Source: Ostreococcus mediterraneus
Lineage: Eukaryota > Chlorophyta > Mamiellophyceae > Mamiellales > Bathycoccaceae
Assembly: GCA_012295225.1 (NCBI GenBank)
Contig: WMKK01000007.1
Coordinates: forward strand, 249,231 to 313,230
Direction of reading: 5' to 3'
DNA: 64,000 nt
Shown here: positions 7,576 through 19,218 of the stretch, one piece after another
Layout: each line of letters begins with the position of its first letter
How positions within the stretch are numbered: position 1 is the stretch's first letter
Program-made: the position numbers and the translations under genes
Notes under the pieces: model-generated
The model's database searches: none
The model's input: only the letters and a program-made list of their open reading frames with translations
Told to the model about the DNA's origin: nothing

Positions 7576-9744
7576 CTACGTCTCAAACAAGTGAGGAAGA
7601 TTCGATCTGACTACATCCATGAGAAGCTGCACGTTCAGCGGTTTGAGAACGAAATCGTTCATACCAATCGCCATGCATTCATCCTTGCTCATACCCTGGA
7701 TACCCGATGAAACGCCAACAATTGGTACTTTGGCAATGTCTAACTCAAGAAGTCGAATTTGCTGCGTTGCCTCCAACCCATCTAGCACGGGCATTTGACA
7801 ATCCATCAAAATCAAGTCAACGTCAAGGCCTTGTTTGCACGCATCTACAGCCTTTTTGCCATCACTCACGATTTGCAAGTCAACGTTGCCAATTTTCCTG
7901 AAGAATGCTTTCACGATCATTTGTGTCGGCATACTATCCTCAGCATATAAAACTTTGAGCTTTCTAGACGGATTAAAGGCCTTAGGGGTGACGACGTCTT
8001 GAGCGGTTTGCTGCGCATTAATTTGCAATCGAACTTCTTCATTCTGATCCAACTTGGAGCTCGCGCTACGTAAGATACGCATGCGCGAAAACTCGTCGTT
8101 CCCAAGCGCAACAAGCATGTCGGCGACCGTTACTGCGAGGCATTCCACTGGCCCTCTTGCTCTCACCGTAGCCGTGCGATAACCACGGATGTCTGGACGT
8201 TTTTCTCTTATTCCTTCCATTGCCTTGAGAAAGGCAATTTCTCCCACAATTTCCCCTGCTACTCTCACGACCAAGACGTCAGACTCTTCCTCGGCAATGG
8301 TGTCCAAGTCAACCCCCAAAGCGTCAATCAACACATCACATTCGCCCTTATTGATGAAATACATGACTTCTCCAATATCTCCTTTACGCATGAGAATATC
8401 GCCGTCCTTGAATTCCACCAAATTGAACGCTGGTTGCAAGACTGCCGCCAAAGGATCGGTCCGAATAGCGCTGGCAATTTCTTCTTCTGTAACCTCGACG
8501 ACGGCGTGTGGAGACTCTGTGAGTGGACGATCCAAGGGTTTCTCACCCCTACTCGTAATCCAAGGATGAGCCATCACGCCTGCAATGTCTAATCGTGTTA
8601 CTGGATCGACACACAGCATCTTACGCAACAGGTCCTTAAAGTCATCCGACAGCTGTGGCTCAACAGGGAAGGTGAGGTCTTGTGCCAGCGCCATGGCTAC
8701 AATCTGAAACACCGTTTTCCCCGTGAATGGTAGCTGTGCACACGCCATATTATACATGCATACTCCGAGTGACCATATGTCAGCCCTAAATGGGTCATAA
8801 CCTGCCTCTGCGAGGACTTCTGGTGCTAAAAATGCTGGAGTTCCCACCACGCGCTTGGCCATGCCCGAGGACGAAACCAGGTCGTGAATAAAACTCACAC
8901 CAAAGTCTGCAAGCTTGACTTCACCACCCGTGCACTTGAGCATGTTCTCTGGCTTCAAATCCATATGAGCAATGTTCAATGAGTGCAAATAATCCAATCC
9001 TAGCACGATATCGCGCGTATAACTCAATAACACGTTTTCCTCGACGGGCACCCGATTATATCTAGTGAAAATCGGCCCTTCTTGGCAATACTCTAATACT
9101 AAAATCAGCTCTTTCTGCTCAGCGTCGTCAATCACCTCATGCATCGTACGAATATTTGGATGATTCAACTTCTTCAGCACCGCAATCTCTTTCCGCACGG
9201 CCTTCAATGAGTTTGCACGAGCATCCGTCCATTTAATCGCGTACAAATGATTATCCAATTGATTCATCGCCAACTTCACCTTGGAATGCGCCCCACGGCC
9301 AAGATCCTTGATTAATATGTACTGATTCAGCTGATTAAAGCTTTGGTCTCCCATCTGAACTCGCGTTGTGGTCATCGTCGACGTTATCTTCGTCGACGAT
9401 AGTCGAGTCATCGTGGACGGGAGCACGCCGCTCGCGCTCGCACCCGACGTTGTCGCGGAGTTTGTCATCGAATAACTCTCTACCTCGCGCGCTAAATCGC
9501 TGCATGATCCCCCTGACCCTGATGACATCGTATTGTATTGCACAAGCTTGCGATGAACTTCTTCGGTATCCCATATGCACGCGTTTTCTTCCCCGTCACC
9601 CTGGCGTGGTACGCCCTGAGGCGGGTGGGGCGGCACATGATTACGCGAGCCTCGAGCGCCCGCGTCCGCGCCGCCGTCATCGCCGTCGACACTGCGGCGT
9701 GAGGATTTATTTTTCCTCCGCGTCTTGCTAAATTTAGCCCCCAT
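7576..9744 (-). CDS. Protein kinase fused to cyclic-nucleotide-binding and response-regulator receiver domains
   Basis: 722 residues with three domains in order. First, a Ser/Thr kinase domain (about 142-400) has Gly-loop GRGAHSKV, ATP lysine in YAIKW, catalytic loop HMDLKPEN, DFG and an APE-like APEVL. Its sequence resembles CaMKK/SnRK-activating kinases, but the catalytic loop is HMD, not HRD. Second, a cyclic-nucleotide-binding domain (about 415-560) has a GDIGEVMYFINKGECDV core and GEIAFL. Third, a two-component receiver domain (about 595-715) has phospho-acceptor Asp in LILMDCQMP, an acidic pocket in YAEDS and Lys in LKPLN. The start was set at 9744 because the protein then begins MGAKFSK, an N-myristoylation-type sequence; the upstream in-frame extension lacks features. 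Likely a membrane-bound signal integrator. Confidence 0.9.
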   Translation of the reverse strand: MGAKFSKTRRKNKSSRRSVDGDDGGADAGARGSRNHVPPHPPQGVPRQGDGEENACIWDTEEVHRKLVQYNTMSSGSGGSCSDLAREVESYSMTNSATTSGASASGVLPSTMTRLSSTKITSTMTTTRVQMGDQSFNQLNQYILIKDLGRGAHSKVKLAMNQLDNHLYAIKWTDARANSLKAVRKEIAVLKKLNHPNIRTMHEVIDDAEQKELILVLEYCQEGPIFTRYNRVPVEENVLLSYTRDIVLGLDYLHSLNIAHMDLKPENMLKCTGGEVKLADFGVSFIHDLVSSSGMAKRVVGTPAFLAPEVLAEAGYDPFRADIWSLGVCMYNMACAQLPFTGKTVFQIVAMALAQDLTFPVEPQLSDDFKDLLRKMLCVDPVTRLDIAGVMAHPWITSRGEKPLDRPLTESPHAVVEVTEEEIASAIRTDPLAAVLQPAFNLVEFKDGDILMRKGDIGEVMYFINKGECDVLIDALGVDLDTIAEEESDVLVVRVAGEIVGEIAFLKAMEGIREKRPDIRGYRTATVRARGPVECLAVTVADMLVALGNDEFSRMRILRSASSKLDQNEEVRLQINAQQTAQDVVTPKAFNPSRKLKVLYAEDSMPTQMIVKAFFRKIGNVDLQIVSDGKKAVDACKQGLDVDLILMDCQMPVLDGLEATQQIRLLELDIAKVPIVGVSSGIQGMSKDECMAIGMNDFVLKPLNVQLLMDVVRSNLPHLFET

Positions 9745-9998
9745 CGCCGCGCGCACGCGCGCGCGTGTGTGTCGCGCGCATCGTCCAACGTCGTCCGTCA
9801 GGGGCATTCCACGGGGACTTTCGGGCTTTTGAGGCATTCATTGACCAATCACGACCAGGCACGAGTGGGGGGTCCACGTCGGTCTGGCACCCCGAGGCCT
9901 TTGGCTTGGTGGTTCTTGATGATGCGCGCGCTGTGTGCGGTGGTGGACGCAGACGCGCGCGCGCGAGGGCGGGTGGTTGTGCCCATCGCGCACCCTTC

Positions 9999-10306
9999 AT
10001 GGACGTCGACGCCGAGGTGGATGCGTTGTGCCAACATTGCAAGCGATTGGGACACCCAAACGCAACCGGGGCGATCGTGGTCAGTCAACCAGAGACAACT
10101 TTTGGATTAATCCAACTAACGACGTCGACGTGTTTTACACACAGGTGAAATTCGGCGTTCTTTTCAAGGATGAAACGTGCGCGAACACATTTGAAGCGTT
10201 GAACGGTACGCTTCGAGCGGCAAAGAAACGGAAGAAGCTTACGTTTCAGGGAGACATGCTTTTACAAGGCGTGTCCGATGACGTCGACATCACACTCCTT
10301 GAGTAG
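9999..10306 (+). CDS. ABRACL: Costars-family protein (ABRACL-like), two exons
   Basis: 80 residues from exons 9999-10079 and 10145-10306. Exon 1 codes MDVDAEVDALCQHCKRLG and exon 2 starts VKFGVLFKDETCANTFEAL, continuing to GVSDDVDITLLE. This matches human ABRACL (81 residues) nearly end to end. Costars proteins are winged-helix actin-regulatory proteins of the cytosol. The 65 bp intron has donor GTCAGT and acceptor ACACAG; a donor 3 bp upstream (GTGGTC) would remove one residue. The joined length fits the family only with splicing, which is the evidence for the intron. It is divergent from the kinase fusion. Confidence 0.88.
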
Positions 10307-10406
10307 ATGGATTGAACAACTTCTCTAGAACTAGATGGATATATATGAAATATTAGTAATAAATATATGCAGACTTCGCGTGAACGAACATCGCATCGCA
10401 GCGCGC

Positions 10407-11462
10407 CTATAGAGTAGCGACCCAATCGCGAACCGCGTCGTTCACGAGAGTTGGTTTGTCATCTTGTACGCAGTGTCCTTGGCCATCAAATTCGATAAAG
10501 TCTGTACGAAGATTTCGAGTTTTGGGAAGATTGACAAAGTACTGCCCAAGTGGGAAATCCAAAGGCGTGATGGTGTCGCGTGATCCCCAAAGTATCAAAA
10601 TTGGGCACTTCACGCTCGGCATGAGCTCCTCCGGCCGCGGTCCCGCTGGTCCTGTCAGAATGTTTACGAAGGCTCTAAACGCACCATCACGCGAGGCAGC
10701 ACCGCAAATAGATTTGACCAGTGCGTCATCTACTCGCGATTTGTTCATATACACGTTTTCCAACGCACCACGGACGTTTTCTTCACCTCTTACATTGTTA
10801 AAGAGTGGTTTTGCCACAGATTCAATTTTGAGCACCGTGTCGATGATGGATAACACAACATTGAATATGGGGACCACAAGCTTGTACTGCAAACCAAAAC
10901 CATCGAAATCGCCATCGAGTCTTTTCACTTTATTGTTCATCCCGCCTGCGCAGTTGATTAACACGATACCTGCGGCGATATCCGAAGCTTCTGCGGCGAC
11001 GTGCACGGCGGCGAGTGAGCCGATAGAGTTCCCAACCAGCACGGCAGGTTCGCCAACGACGTTTTGAACAAAATCTATAACTTGATCGCGCCAGAATTCC
11101 ATTTCGTATGGCACGTCTGGCTGCGAAGATGACCCAAATCCAACTAAATCGATCGCAAAGACTCGGTGCGACTTTGCCAACACGTCGATGTTATCTCTAA
11201 ATTGAAAGCTCGACACGCCAAAGCCGTGGATTAACACGATTGGGGTTCCGCTCGCACCCGCCTGCCGGTAGGCTACTTTATGTCCACGCCACGTGTGCAT
11301 CGATAACTCCCCCATGGCTGTCGCACTCGCGCTCGTCGCTTGGTGTCGATTCATCCGTCGCAACGTTGGACGGCGTTGATTACGCGCAACCAACGCGCGC
11401 ACTGCGCTCGACGTCGTCGCAGACGCCGTCATCGATCGCGCGCGTGCTGATGTATCAATCAT
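10407..11462 (-). CDS. Alpha/beta hydrolase, probably plastid
   Basis: 351 residues from the ATG at 11462 (the open frame begins with a GTG 6 bp earlier). After a Ser/Arg/Thr-rich leader of about 50 residues that looks like a transit peptide, the alpha/beta-hydrolase core shows the oxyanion motif LIHGFG, the nucleophile elbow GNSIGS, the acid in WGSRDTITP and the histidine in GQGHCVQDD. The sequence resembles plant chloroplast hydrolases of the pheophytinase/haloalkane-dehalogenase-like group. The substrate cannot be told from sequence alone. Divergent from the BolA gene (281 bp) and convergent with ABRACL (100 bp). Confidence 0.82.
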   Translation of the reverse strand: MIDTSARARSMTASATTSSAVRALVARNQRRPTLRRMNRHQATSASATAMGELSMHTWRGHKVAYRQAGASGTPIVLIHGFGVSSFQFRDNIDVLAKSHRVFAIDLVGFGSSSQPDVPYEMEFWRDQVIDFVQNVVGEPAVLVGNSIGSLAAVHVAAEASDIAAGIVLINCAGGMNNKVKRLDGDFDGFGLQYKLVVPIFNVVLSIIDTVLKIESVAKPLFNNVRGEENVRGALENVYMNKSRVDDALVKSICGAASRDGAFRAFVNILTGPAGPRPEELMPSVKCPILILWGSRDTITPLDFPLGQYFVNLPKTRNLRTDFIEFDGQGHCVQDDKPTLVNDAVRDWVATL

Positions 11463-11743
11463 GTTCACGTTCTACCTCCGTAATCCACGTTCTCGCGTGC
11501 GCTGTCGCTGGGTCGTCCAACGAGTGTCGCGCGCGCCTCTCACGCGCGTCTGCGCAGCTGCTGCGGTGCTGGCCCGCTGCGGGCGAATTCGACGGGCGAC
11601 CGTGATTCGAGGGTGGTGTTACTAGGGTACAGATTCATCGTATTGTACATGTAATGTCACCCATCAATGTATTTATACCCCCACGACACCCCCACGACGT
11701 CACGCGCGCACCCTCGCGCGTCGACACACACGCGCCGCACGCG

Positions 11744-12136
11744 ATGTCATTCACCGCGCGTTTCGCTGACCTCGTCAGCCCTGTGGCCAGATGTGCCACG
11801 GGCATGCCAACGCGTGCGAGACACGCCGTGGTTGCGCGCATCCATCGCGCGATGTTTGCCAGTGGGGGCGATGGTAACAACATCACAGAGGACCTCATGA
11901 ACTCGATGCGCGGGAAGATATCAGACGGTTTAGAGGCCGATAGCGTTGTCGTGCGTGATGAGAGTGGTAACGGTCGTCACGTATCGATTAAAGTCGTATC
12001 AAAGATGTTCGAAGGGAAGAGTTCGGTGAATAGACAGCGCATGGTGTACAAAACAATTTGGATGGAGCTCGAGCAAGGGCCAGTTCACGCCGTAAATGAG
12101 ATGGTGACGATGACTCCGGACGAAGCGGCGAAATAA
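11744..12136 (+). CDS. BOLA: BolA-family protein, organelle-targeted
   Basis: 130 residues. A leader of about 45 residues ([13 protein letters not shown], then Arg/Ala-rich) looks like a mitochondrial or chloroplast presequence. The remaining 85 residues are a BolA domain, with [20 protein letters not shown] and the helix [10 protein letters not shown]. BolA proteins pair with monothiol glutaredoxins and handle iron-sulfur clusters in organelles. The histidine in GRH corresponds to the conserved cluster-ligand region. ATG 11744 was preferred over 11654, which adds residues unlike a presequence. Convergent with RNF113, 69 bp apart. Confidence 0.88.
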   Translation: MSFTARFADLVSPVARCATGMPTRARHAVVARIHRAMFASGGDGNNITEDLMNSMRGKISDGLEADSVVVRDESGNGRHVSIKVVSKMFEGKSSVNRQRMVYKTIWMELEQGPVHAVNEMVTMTPDEAAK

Positions 12137-12205
12137 TCTATTTGTTTATCTACATAATACTAGTCATTCTGCTATGAGATTTTTAGAGTTCACATCGAAA
12201 ATGCT

Positions 12206-13267
12206 TCATCCCAACAGCCAACCTTGCGCGCCAGATGCCGCTTTGTCGGTAATTTTCACCTTCTTCTGCCGTAAATGCCAAGCTCGACCCGTTGCTTTCA
12301 CTTCCTTCACGCGTTTTACGATCGCAGTTGCACCATTGAATGTTCCATTCGTAGCCTGTCCGCACAAGTAGCATTCATTGGATGATGCATTGTGTTTGAG
12401 CGCGCAGTTTTCGCAAAAGTAGTGCTTGCAAGCCGTCACGACCGGGAACTTGGCATCAACCCAAGGAGTGTTGCATATCCCGCACCCAACAGGAAGTTCA
12501 TCATCTAACTCTTCGTCGGATTCGTTCGCGATGCCGTCTTCACCTAGCTTTTCCATTCGCGCTTCTTGCTCCTTCCGTGCCTTCTCTTTGATTTCCCAGT
12601 CGCGGTCTATCTGCCAACCTTGCTTATAGTCACCTCTATCGTGTATGAATTTGCACGAATCACCCCACCCACAAAAACCGGTCTGTTTGTAATCCTTGCA
12701 AATGTCTGGCTTGTAATCTACGACAAAAGTTGAGCGAATATTTGTAGCCGCTCGCATCGGACCGTGCGCTCCACGACCCTTTTCGCTTGCAATGGTTTGT
12801 TCTCTTCTAAATCCAGCACGATAGTCCACGTATGCGTTCGTACCCCGATATTTCTTGTCATCATCAAAGCCTTCCGCACGTTCGACCGCCTGTTTCAGTA
12901 CTTGCTCGCGCAATGCGCGTCCATCTCGGTCCTTGGCGGTTTCAATTTCGAGCTCCGCCGTCGCGCCCATGTCTCCACGTTTTTGTATCGTTTTGTCTCC
13001 TTCAAACACGAAGCGTTCGTAAGTAGCCTTTCCGTCGCGTGAGCTTCCTCCCAGTGCAACGTTCTTTGTCCTCTTCGTCGTACTCACTTCACTATTGTCT
13101 CGCTGACCCGGGTCGTGCGCGTCTTCCTCGGACGACGACGTTGCCTTGCTCGCACGCTTTCGCACGTTTCCTCGGGCGCCGGCTCGCTTCTTAAACCCGA
13201 AAGACGACAACACTGGTTTTGAGTTTGTTTCTTGAGCGGGTACCGCCCCGTCGCTCGCGTCTGCCAT
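12206..13267 (-). CDS. RNF113A: RNF113/Cwf24-type splicing factor (CCCH + RING)
   Basis: 353 residues. The N-terminal quarter has an [16 protein letters not shown] block, as in RNF113A. A CCCH zinc finger follows ([20 protein letters not shown]), then a RING domain CGICNTPW...[13 protein letters not shown]...CYLCG. Family members (human RNF113A, yeast Cwc24) bind the activated spliceosome and can act as ubiquitin ligases in the nucleus. ATG 13267 was chosen because it gives the conserved N-terminus; the longer frame to 13483 runs antisense through the next gene's first exon. Tail-to-tail with BolA, head-to-head with the GDP-fucose synthase gene. Confidence 0.92.
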   Translation of the reverse strand: MADASDGAVPAQETNSKPVLSSFGFKKRAGARGNVRKRASKATSSSEEDAHDPGQRDNSEVSTTKRTKNVALGGSSRDGKATYERFVFEGDKTIQKRGDMGATAELEIETAKDRDGRALREQVLKQAVERAEGFDDDKKYRGTNAYVDYRAGFRREQTIASEKGRGAHGPMRAATNIRSTFVVDYKPDICKDYKQTGFCGWGDSCKFIHDRGDYKQGWQIDRDWEIKEKARKEQEARMEKLGEDGIANESDEELDDELPVGCGICNTPWVDAKFPVVTACKHYFCENCALKHNASSNECYLCGQATNGTFNGATAIVKRVKEVKATGRAWHLRQKKVKITDKAASGAQGWLLG

Positions 13268-13412
13268 GGCTAGGCACTCGAGTGGAAGCGGTGCATTGTG
13301 GCGGTCCAGGCGCGCGGCTGGACTCGGAAGTCCGCTTTCCGGACTAAAGTTCCGCCTAGCGAGGGCGGATTCGCCATTCCCCAACGCCGTCAAGCGATAT
13401 CTGACGAGCCAA

Positions 13413-14821
<1,409 letters not shown>

Positions 14822-15393
14822 TGAATTAATAATTAAATTGGATTGTCGGACATCAGCGCAATTAATTCGAAATACTCCCCGAGGCTTTTGTAGACGGTAT
14901 ATCGATATATGATTCGTCCACGTGTCGAGGTCTCGGAAGCATCTGTACGAGTTTCGAGTTCTCGATGGTTAACAAAGATTTATTTAAATAGACGTGGTAA
15001 ACATCAACTTATATAGTACCTCTACGCTATTTCACTCGCCGAAAGCTTCGGCGCTAATCACGCTGAATTAATTTATGTGCTTAAACGTCACCACGCGAGA
15101 GCCACAAGAGAAGACGAATATTTACACGACAAAACAGATCGCACAATTAATTAATTCGATTCCTGATTCAATTGAGTTTTGAATTATATCGCGCAGAATC
15201 TCTTTCTCGTGCAACGAATTAATCGTGGACTGCACCGAGCTGATTCGACAACAAGATTTTAATTTTCGTGCCCGATCGCAAGTTTCGATGCGGTACGATC
15301 GACGTTTCGTGTACAGGCAATTATATAATTATTTCCACGCAGTGTAAGTTCAGAGTTATAATGCTTAGATCAAATTGCTGCCTGCTACGTCTA
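14822..15393. other. AT-rich intergenic stretch, no gene seen
   Basis: 572 bp between two convergent genes. It is strikingly AT-rich with repeated TTAATTAATT-like words (near 14825, 15147, 15217) and no convincing open frame or RNA gene. It may hold the 3' ends of both genes. Confidence 0.6.
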
Positions 15394-16287
15394 CTAACTA
15401 TTCCCCAGCACATCTTGCCATGTGCTACTCTCGTCATTCACACCCAGCCAATTACTTTCCCACATGTTCCACTCTACGAGTTCATTCATGGAGTTCAGCG
15501 GCCTTTCATCTGGTGTTGTCGCATGCGAGCCAGAGCCAACACAGCTCACATTTTGCCTATCGGCCCAAATGGTGTCGTGATCCCAACTACCGCGTTTTTT
15601 CGCCACCGTGTGAGCTGCAAATATCGCCATATTCCACAGTGATGTCATGCGTGCATCGGATCGACTCGAATTCGTTATTTGTTCAACTTCACCACTTTGA
15701 CTTGAGCTGTAAAGAATGTGCCTTTCTCGGTCATCTGGAAATTCTGGCATGCGGTGAAGAGTCATCGCCTTGCGACAGGTCGAAAGAGCTTTTTCACAAT
15801 AGCTATCGCTCATGTATCCCCCAAATCCCACGAGTAAGCACAATATGCACGACTTGAGCATCACACACTCAAACGAGAAGGGCGCTAGGTCTGTGGCACG
15901 TTCTGCGTTCGATAGAGCGCAACGCAGGTAGAGCTTTCGGAACTCCACCAAGTCACTACGTTGATGACCAGGTCCAAATCCCCTGTATTTCAAGAAAAAT
16001 TTTCTTGGGAGCTTTTTAGAGTCCCACGACTTTTCAGTGTAAAGATGAGACAGGCGAACGTGCATTTTAGCTCGCCAGAGATGTACTGCCGCCAACGCAA
16101 GCTTTTCTTCTTGAGGACCACTGATGGTTGCCAAAATATCGTCATGCAGTGTTCGATTCGTGCGCTGAATACGGCGGGCTATCTTTTGTATATCTAATGG
16201 TCTAGCGGAATCGCCATCAAACTCTCCGGCAACAAGTTCCTCGACCGTTGAAGGAGAAGATTCGACCAAAGCCTTCAGGCGCTCCAT
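15394..16287 (-). CDS. TPR-like protein resembling the DUF627 region of plant USP-related proteins (N-terminus uncertain)
   Basis: 297 residues from the first ATG (16287); the same frame stays open upstream to about 16430 with coding-like sequence (ARPYYVQADVC), so an upstream exon is likely and the true start is not resolved. The helical region SNAERATDLAPFSFE...CEKALSTCRKAM resembles the tandem helices of DUF627 in large plant ubiquitin-hydrolase-related proteins (over 1,500 residues). Here the frame stops soon after, with nothing resembling the later zinc-finger or hydrolase domains. The C-terminal third (a Trp-rich tail) is unrecognised. It could be a stand-alone adaptor or a decayed gene. 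It sits in the AT-rich patch after the GDP-fucose synthase gene. Confidence 0.45.
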   Translation of the reverse strand: MERLKALVESSPSTVEELVAGEFDGDSARPLDIQKIARRIQRTNRTLHDDILATISGPQEEKLALAAVHLWRAKMHVRLSHLYTEKSWDSKKLPRKFFLKYRGFGPGHQRSDLVEFRKLYLRCALSNAERATDLAPFSFECVMLKSCILCLLVGFGGYMSDSYCEKALSTCRKAMTLHRMPEFPDDRERHILYSSSQSGEVEQITNSSRSDARMTSLWNMAIFAAHTVAKKRGSWDHDTIWADRQNVSCVGSGSHATTPDERPLNSMNELVEWNMWESNWLGVNDESSTWQDVLGNS

Positions 16288-16587
16288 TCGTTTATCTCTT
16301 TGACGTGCACTGAGGTCCTCTAAGGGTCGATGAGAGTTGAATTCAGCTCTTGCGATGATCACGTAAATATTTGTTAACACGCAAACATCCGCTTGGACAT
16401 AATAAGGTCGAGCGTCGGCTTTTGACGCCTAGCTGTTGTCCATTTCAGTTAGACAATTGTATGAGTTGTTTCCCTTCGTCACGTGCGTGGTGGTCATGTT
16501 AAGATGAATGTGTTTTCTTTACAATTCAAGGCTACCACTAGATTCTATCTAGTTCTATAATTGCTATCTAATTTTCTATTTCATCAA

Positions 16588-18957
16588 TCACGCAATCAAC
16601 AATTCAAATGTCAAAAGTGCAAAGGTGATTGAGACGAGTATCCGTGTGCGTTCAGAACCAGCCAACTGATAGAGGTAGCCCCCACAATCAGCGATATATA
16701 TTGGTTCACACGCATCAGTGATTAGAAGTGAGTTGAATTTGCTATCCGCTGTGGGATCATCATCATACCCACATTCTGGAGCTGGTAATACTGTACCATT
16801 AACATCCAGCCGCGCTGGAATTCTTGCATCACCCGCGCGTGTAACAACCATGCTGTCCGTGAATCCAGGGTAACACTGACAGACACCACTCACACACTCT
16901 CCATTACCTGCACATTCCGCACTAGTTGCTATCGATGGGTTTCTTGGGCACACCAGCACGACACCGCAATCTAAACCTTCAGGTGGAGTAACACCCGCAG
17001 TCTCGTAACATTCGCAAGTAGTACATAGGCCAACATCGTTTTCGCAACTTGTCCCACTTGATGGATACTCACAATTCACGCACGCGCCATCAACGCAATC
17101 GCCCCGACCACTGCAATGGTCGCACACCATAGTGCGGCCGATTGCGTCGAAAGTACAGTTTGAGTTGGGGCATAGTGGTTGCGAGCAATCATCGCCAAAA
17201 AATCCATCTATACACTGGCAGACGTTGAAAGAACAAGTCCCTGATCGACTGCAATCGTTTGGACACTCATCTGGCAAGTACTGCCAGAGGTCATCTAGCC
17301 ACTCTGTACAAATAACTTCGCCATAGCCATTAGCAGCTTGAATTGTGGCGTCTGTTGCTGCTAACCATGTTGAGTCGTCGGCCCCCACTACAGATACGCC
17401 ATCGACTTGCAAGTAGCCATCACTGGTCATGGAGTATTTACTGCTCCACTCCACGGCAGAGCCAGTGACCGGATCGACATACGTGCGTCCTTGCGTCGTC
17501 GCGTCTGCTGCCGCTTGTGTTGCATCTGCGTAGTAGAGACCGTACAGGCAACCATGTCCTCCAAAGATCAACGTACGACCGCTCTGGCCTGATGCGCCAG
17601 ATCTCAATGCGGACGCCTGACCAACAGCAACCATTGTGGCACCAAATCGACGAGATGGAAAGTCTCCTTCACCCTGAAGTAAAGACCAAACGTTTGACGA
17701 AACGTTGTACTGCCACATATCGCCGATCTCGTCGTCCCATGTTTTCCCTCCGTGTATGAGCATGATGACATCAGTTCCTTTGAGAACCATGGTTGCAGTA
17801 TGTCCGAATCTTGGATCAGGTCTAGCTTCATATCCTGTTACAGGAAAAAGCTCGGTCCATGAATTACTCAAGATATCATACTTCCAAATATCATTTAGAA
17901 AGTATTTGGATTCAAGAGACGGGTACTGGGTTGCATTACCTACAGGGTAAAGAGATACGAAATTGGACTGACCACCATATGCGTAACCACCGAACAAGTA
18001 TAAAGAGTCTTCATACGTCACAAGAGTTGGACTGATGCGACCGCGTGGTCCTGTCAAATCTCTATTTGCCGTACCGTCCGCTTCAGTCTGCGAGGAATTA
18101 CAAGTCGTGCACGTCGGCACAAGAAACTCCCACTCTCTTTCCGTTGCGTTGTACACCCAAATATCATCCATGAACAATGGTGAATCACCATTGTACACAA
18201 CATCTGTATCATAATAGTACTGATCTTCCGCAGCTATAGTTCCCATGGCGGATGTTTGGAGCAGACGCTGTGAGTGCCCACCAAACATAAACACAGCGTC
18301 GTAATATTCCGCTGTTGCGTGTTTCCAACGTCGTATGGGCCGTTCTTTAGTATAATCTGCCTCTGCTTTCTTGCTCCAGAGTTTATTTTTGTAATTGTAA
18401 TGCCACAAGTCATCACAGTAGTCGTTGCAGTCGATACTTTCACCGCCGTATAAAACGAATGTATCGCGCTCGCCAGTCTCGCGGTTTAACACGATAGACA
18501 AAGAATGTCCTTGTCGGCCGCTAGGTACTTCTCTAGTTTGTCTATTCTTTCCTTCCTGTAATAATGGCTTGGAATACGGTCGTAAACCAGTCCAGTCATA
18601 ACATGTGGAGTTGTCGTTTTGACACGTTGAGCACTGGTCACACAACAGTTCATTCAAAGAATGTGCGACCCAGATTCCAGTGTTCCAATCATACATCCAC
18701 ATATCATTTAAGAAATCTCCATTACTCGATGCCGTTTGTCCGCCGAATATGAACATTTCTGAATCGTCCGTAACCACTGCGGCGTGCCCAAAACGTCCAG
18801 GCGGACCAACTTTGCCCAGGAACCCGACGTCCCCTGTCGGTGTTTGCTTGGCAAATGGATTCCCGGCGCGCGCAGTAGGAAGTATTGCACTTACAATCGC
18901 TATCACAACCAGTGATATCGCCGGATAACGCATACAGCGTCGTCCATACATCGCCAT
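16588..18957 (-). CDS. Secreted or cell-surface Kelch-repeat protein with EGF-like domains
   Basis: 789 residues from ATG 18957. A signal peptide (YPAISLVVIAIVSAILPTARA) precedes about six Kelch repeats. Their RxxHA...FGG signatures include GRFGHAAVV...IFGG, GRQGHSLS...LYGG, RRWKHATA...MFGG, GRISPTLV...LFGG, PRFGHTATM...IHGG and SRRFGATM...IFGG, enough to close a beta-propeller. A cysteine-rich region (about 560-740) has EGF-like modules such as CSRSGTCSFNVCQCIDGFFG. The C-terminus is a hydrophobic tail (ILVSITFALLTFELLIA), either a membrane anchor or a GPI signal. Layout recalls attractin-type propeller-EGF proteins. The longer frame to 19203 runs into the divergent CSN4 promoter and was not used. 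Confidence 0.85.
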   Translation of the reverse strand: MAMYGRRCMRYPAISLVVIAIVSAILPTARAGNPFAKQTPTGDVGFLGKVGPPGRFGHAAVVTDDSEMFIFGGQTASSNGDFLNDMWMYDWNTGIWVAHSLNELLCDQCSTCQNDNSTCYDWTGLRPYSKPLLQEGKNRQTREVPSGRQGHSLSIVLNRETGERDTFVLYGGESIDCNDYCDDLWHYNYKNKLWSKKAEADYTKERPIRRWKHATAEYYDAVFMFGGHSQRLLQTSAMGTIAAEDQYYYDTDVVYNGDSPLFMDDIWVYNATEREWEFLVPTCTTCNSSQTEADGTANRDLTGPRGRISPTLVTYEDSLYLFGGYAYGGQSNFVSLYPVGNATQYPSLESKYFLNDIWKYDILSNSWTELFPVTGYEARPDPRFGHTATMVLKGTDVIMLIHGGKTWDDEIGDMWQYNVSSNVWSLLQGEGDFPSRRFGATMVAVGQASALRSGASGQSGRTLIFGGHGCLYGLYYADATQAAADATTQGRTYVDPVTGSAVEWSSKYSMTSDGYLQVDGVSVVGADDSTWLAATDATIQAANGYGEVICTEWLDDLWQYLPDECPNDCSRSGTCSFNVCQCIDGFFGDDCSQPLCPNSNCTFDAIGRTMVCDHCSGRGDCVDGACVNCEYPSSGTSCENDVGLCTTCECYETAGVTPPEGLDCGVVLVCPRNPSIATSAECAGNGECVSGVCQCYPGFTDSMVVTRAGDARIPARLDVNGTVLPAPECGYDDDPTADSKFNSLLITDACEPIYIADCGGYLYQLAGSERTRILVSITFALLTFELLIA

Positions 18958-19218
18958 ATTTGTACAACACGTTGTGGCGTTTAAACGAGCCGCGTGCTGG
19001 CATCGCGTCGCCCGCTCGAAGTACGGCACGCCTAATGCGGTCCGCGCGTGATTTACGCATGTAAGACAAGTGTCATCTATTTCTACAGTCGGAGCACGTC
19101 GTCGTCGACGACGACTCCGACACCGCTCGTCGCGTCCCATGCGTGCGACACAGTGACCACGGTTGGCGCAACGGTGCGTCCGACGTGCCGCTGGGCCCCT
19201 CACACGCGTACACGTACG

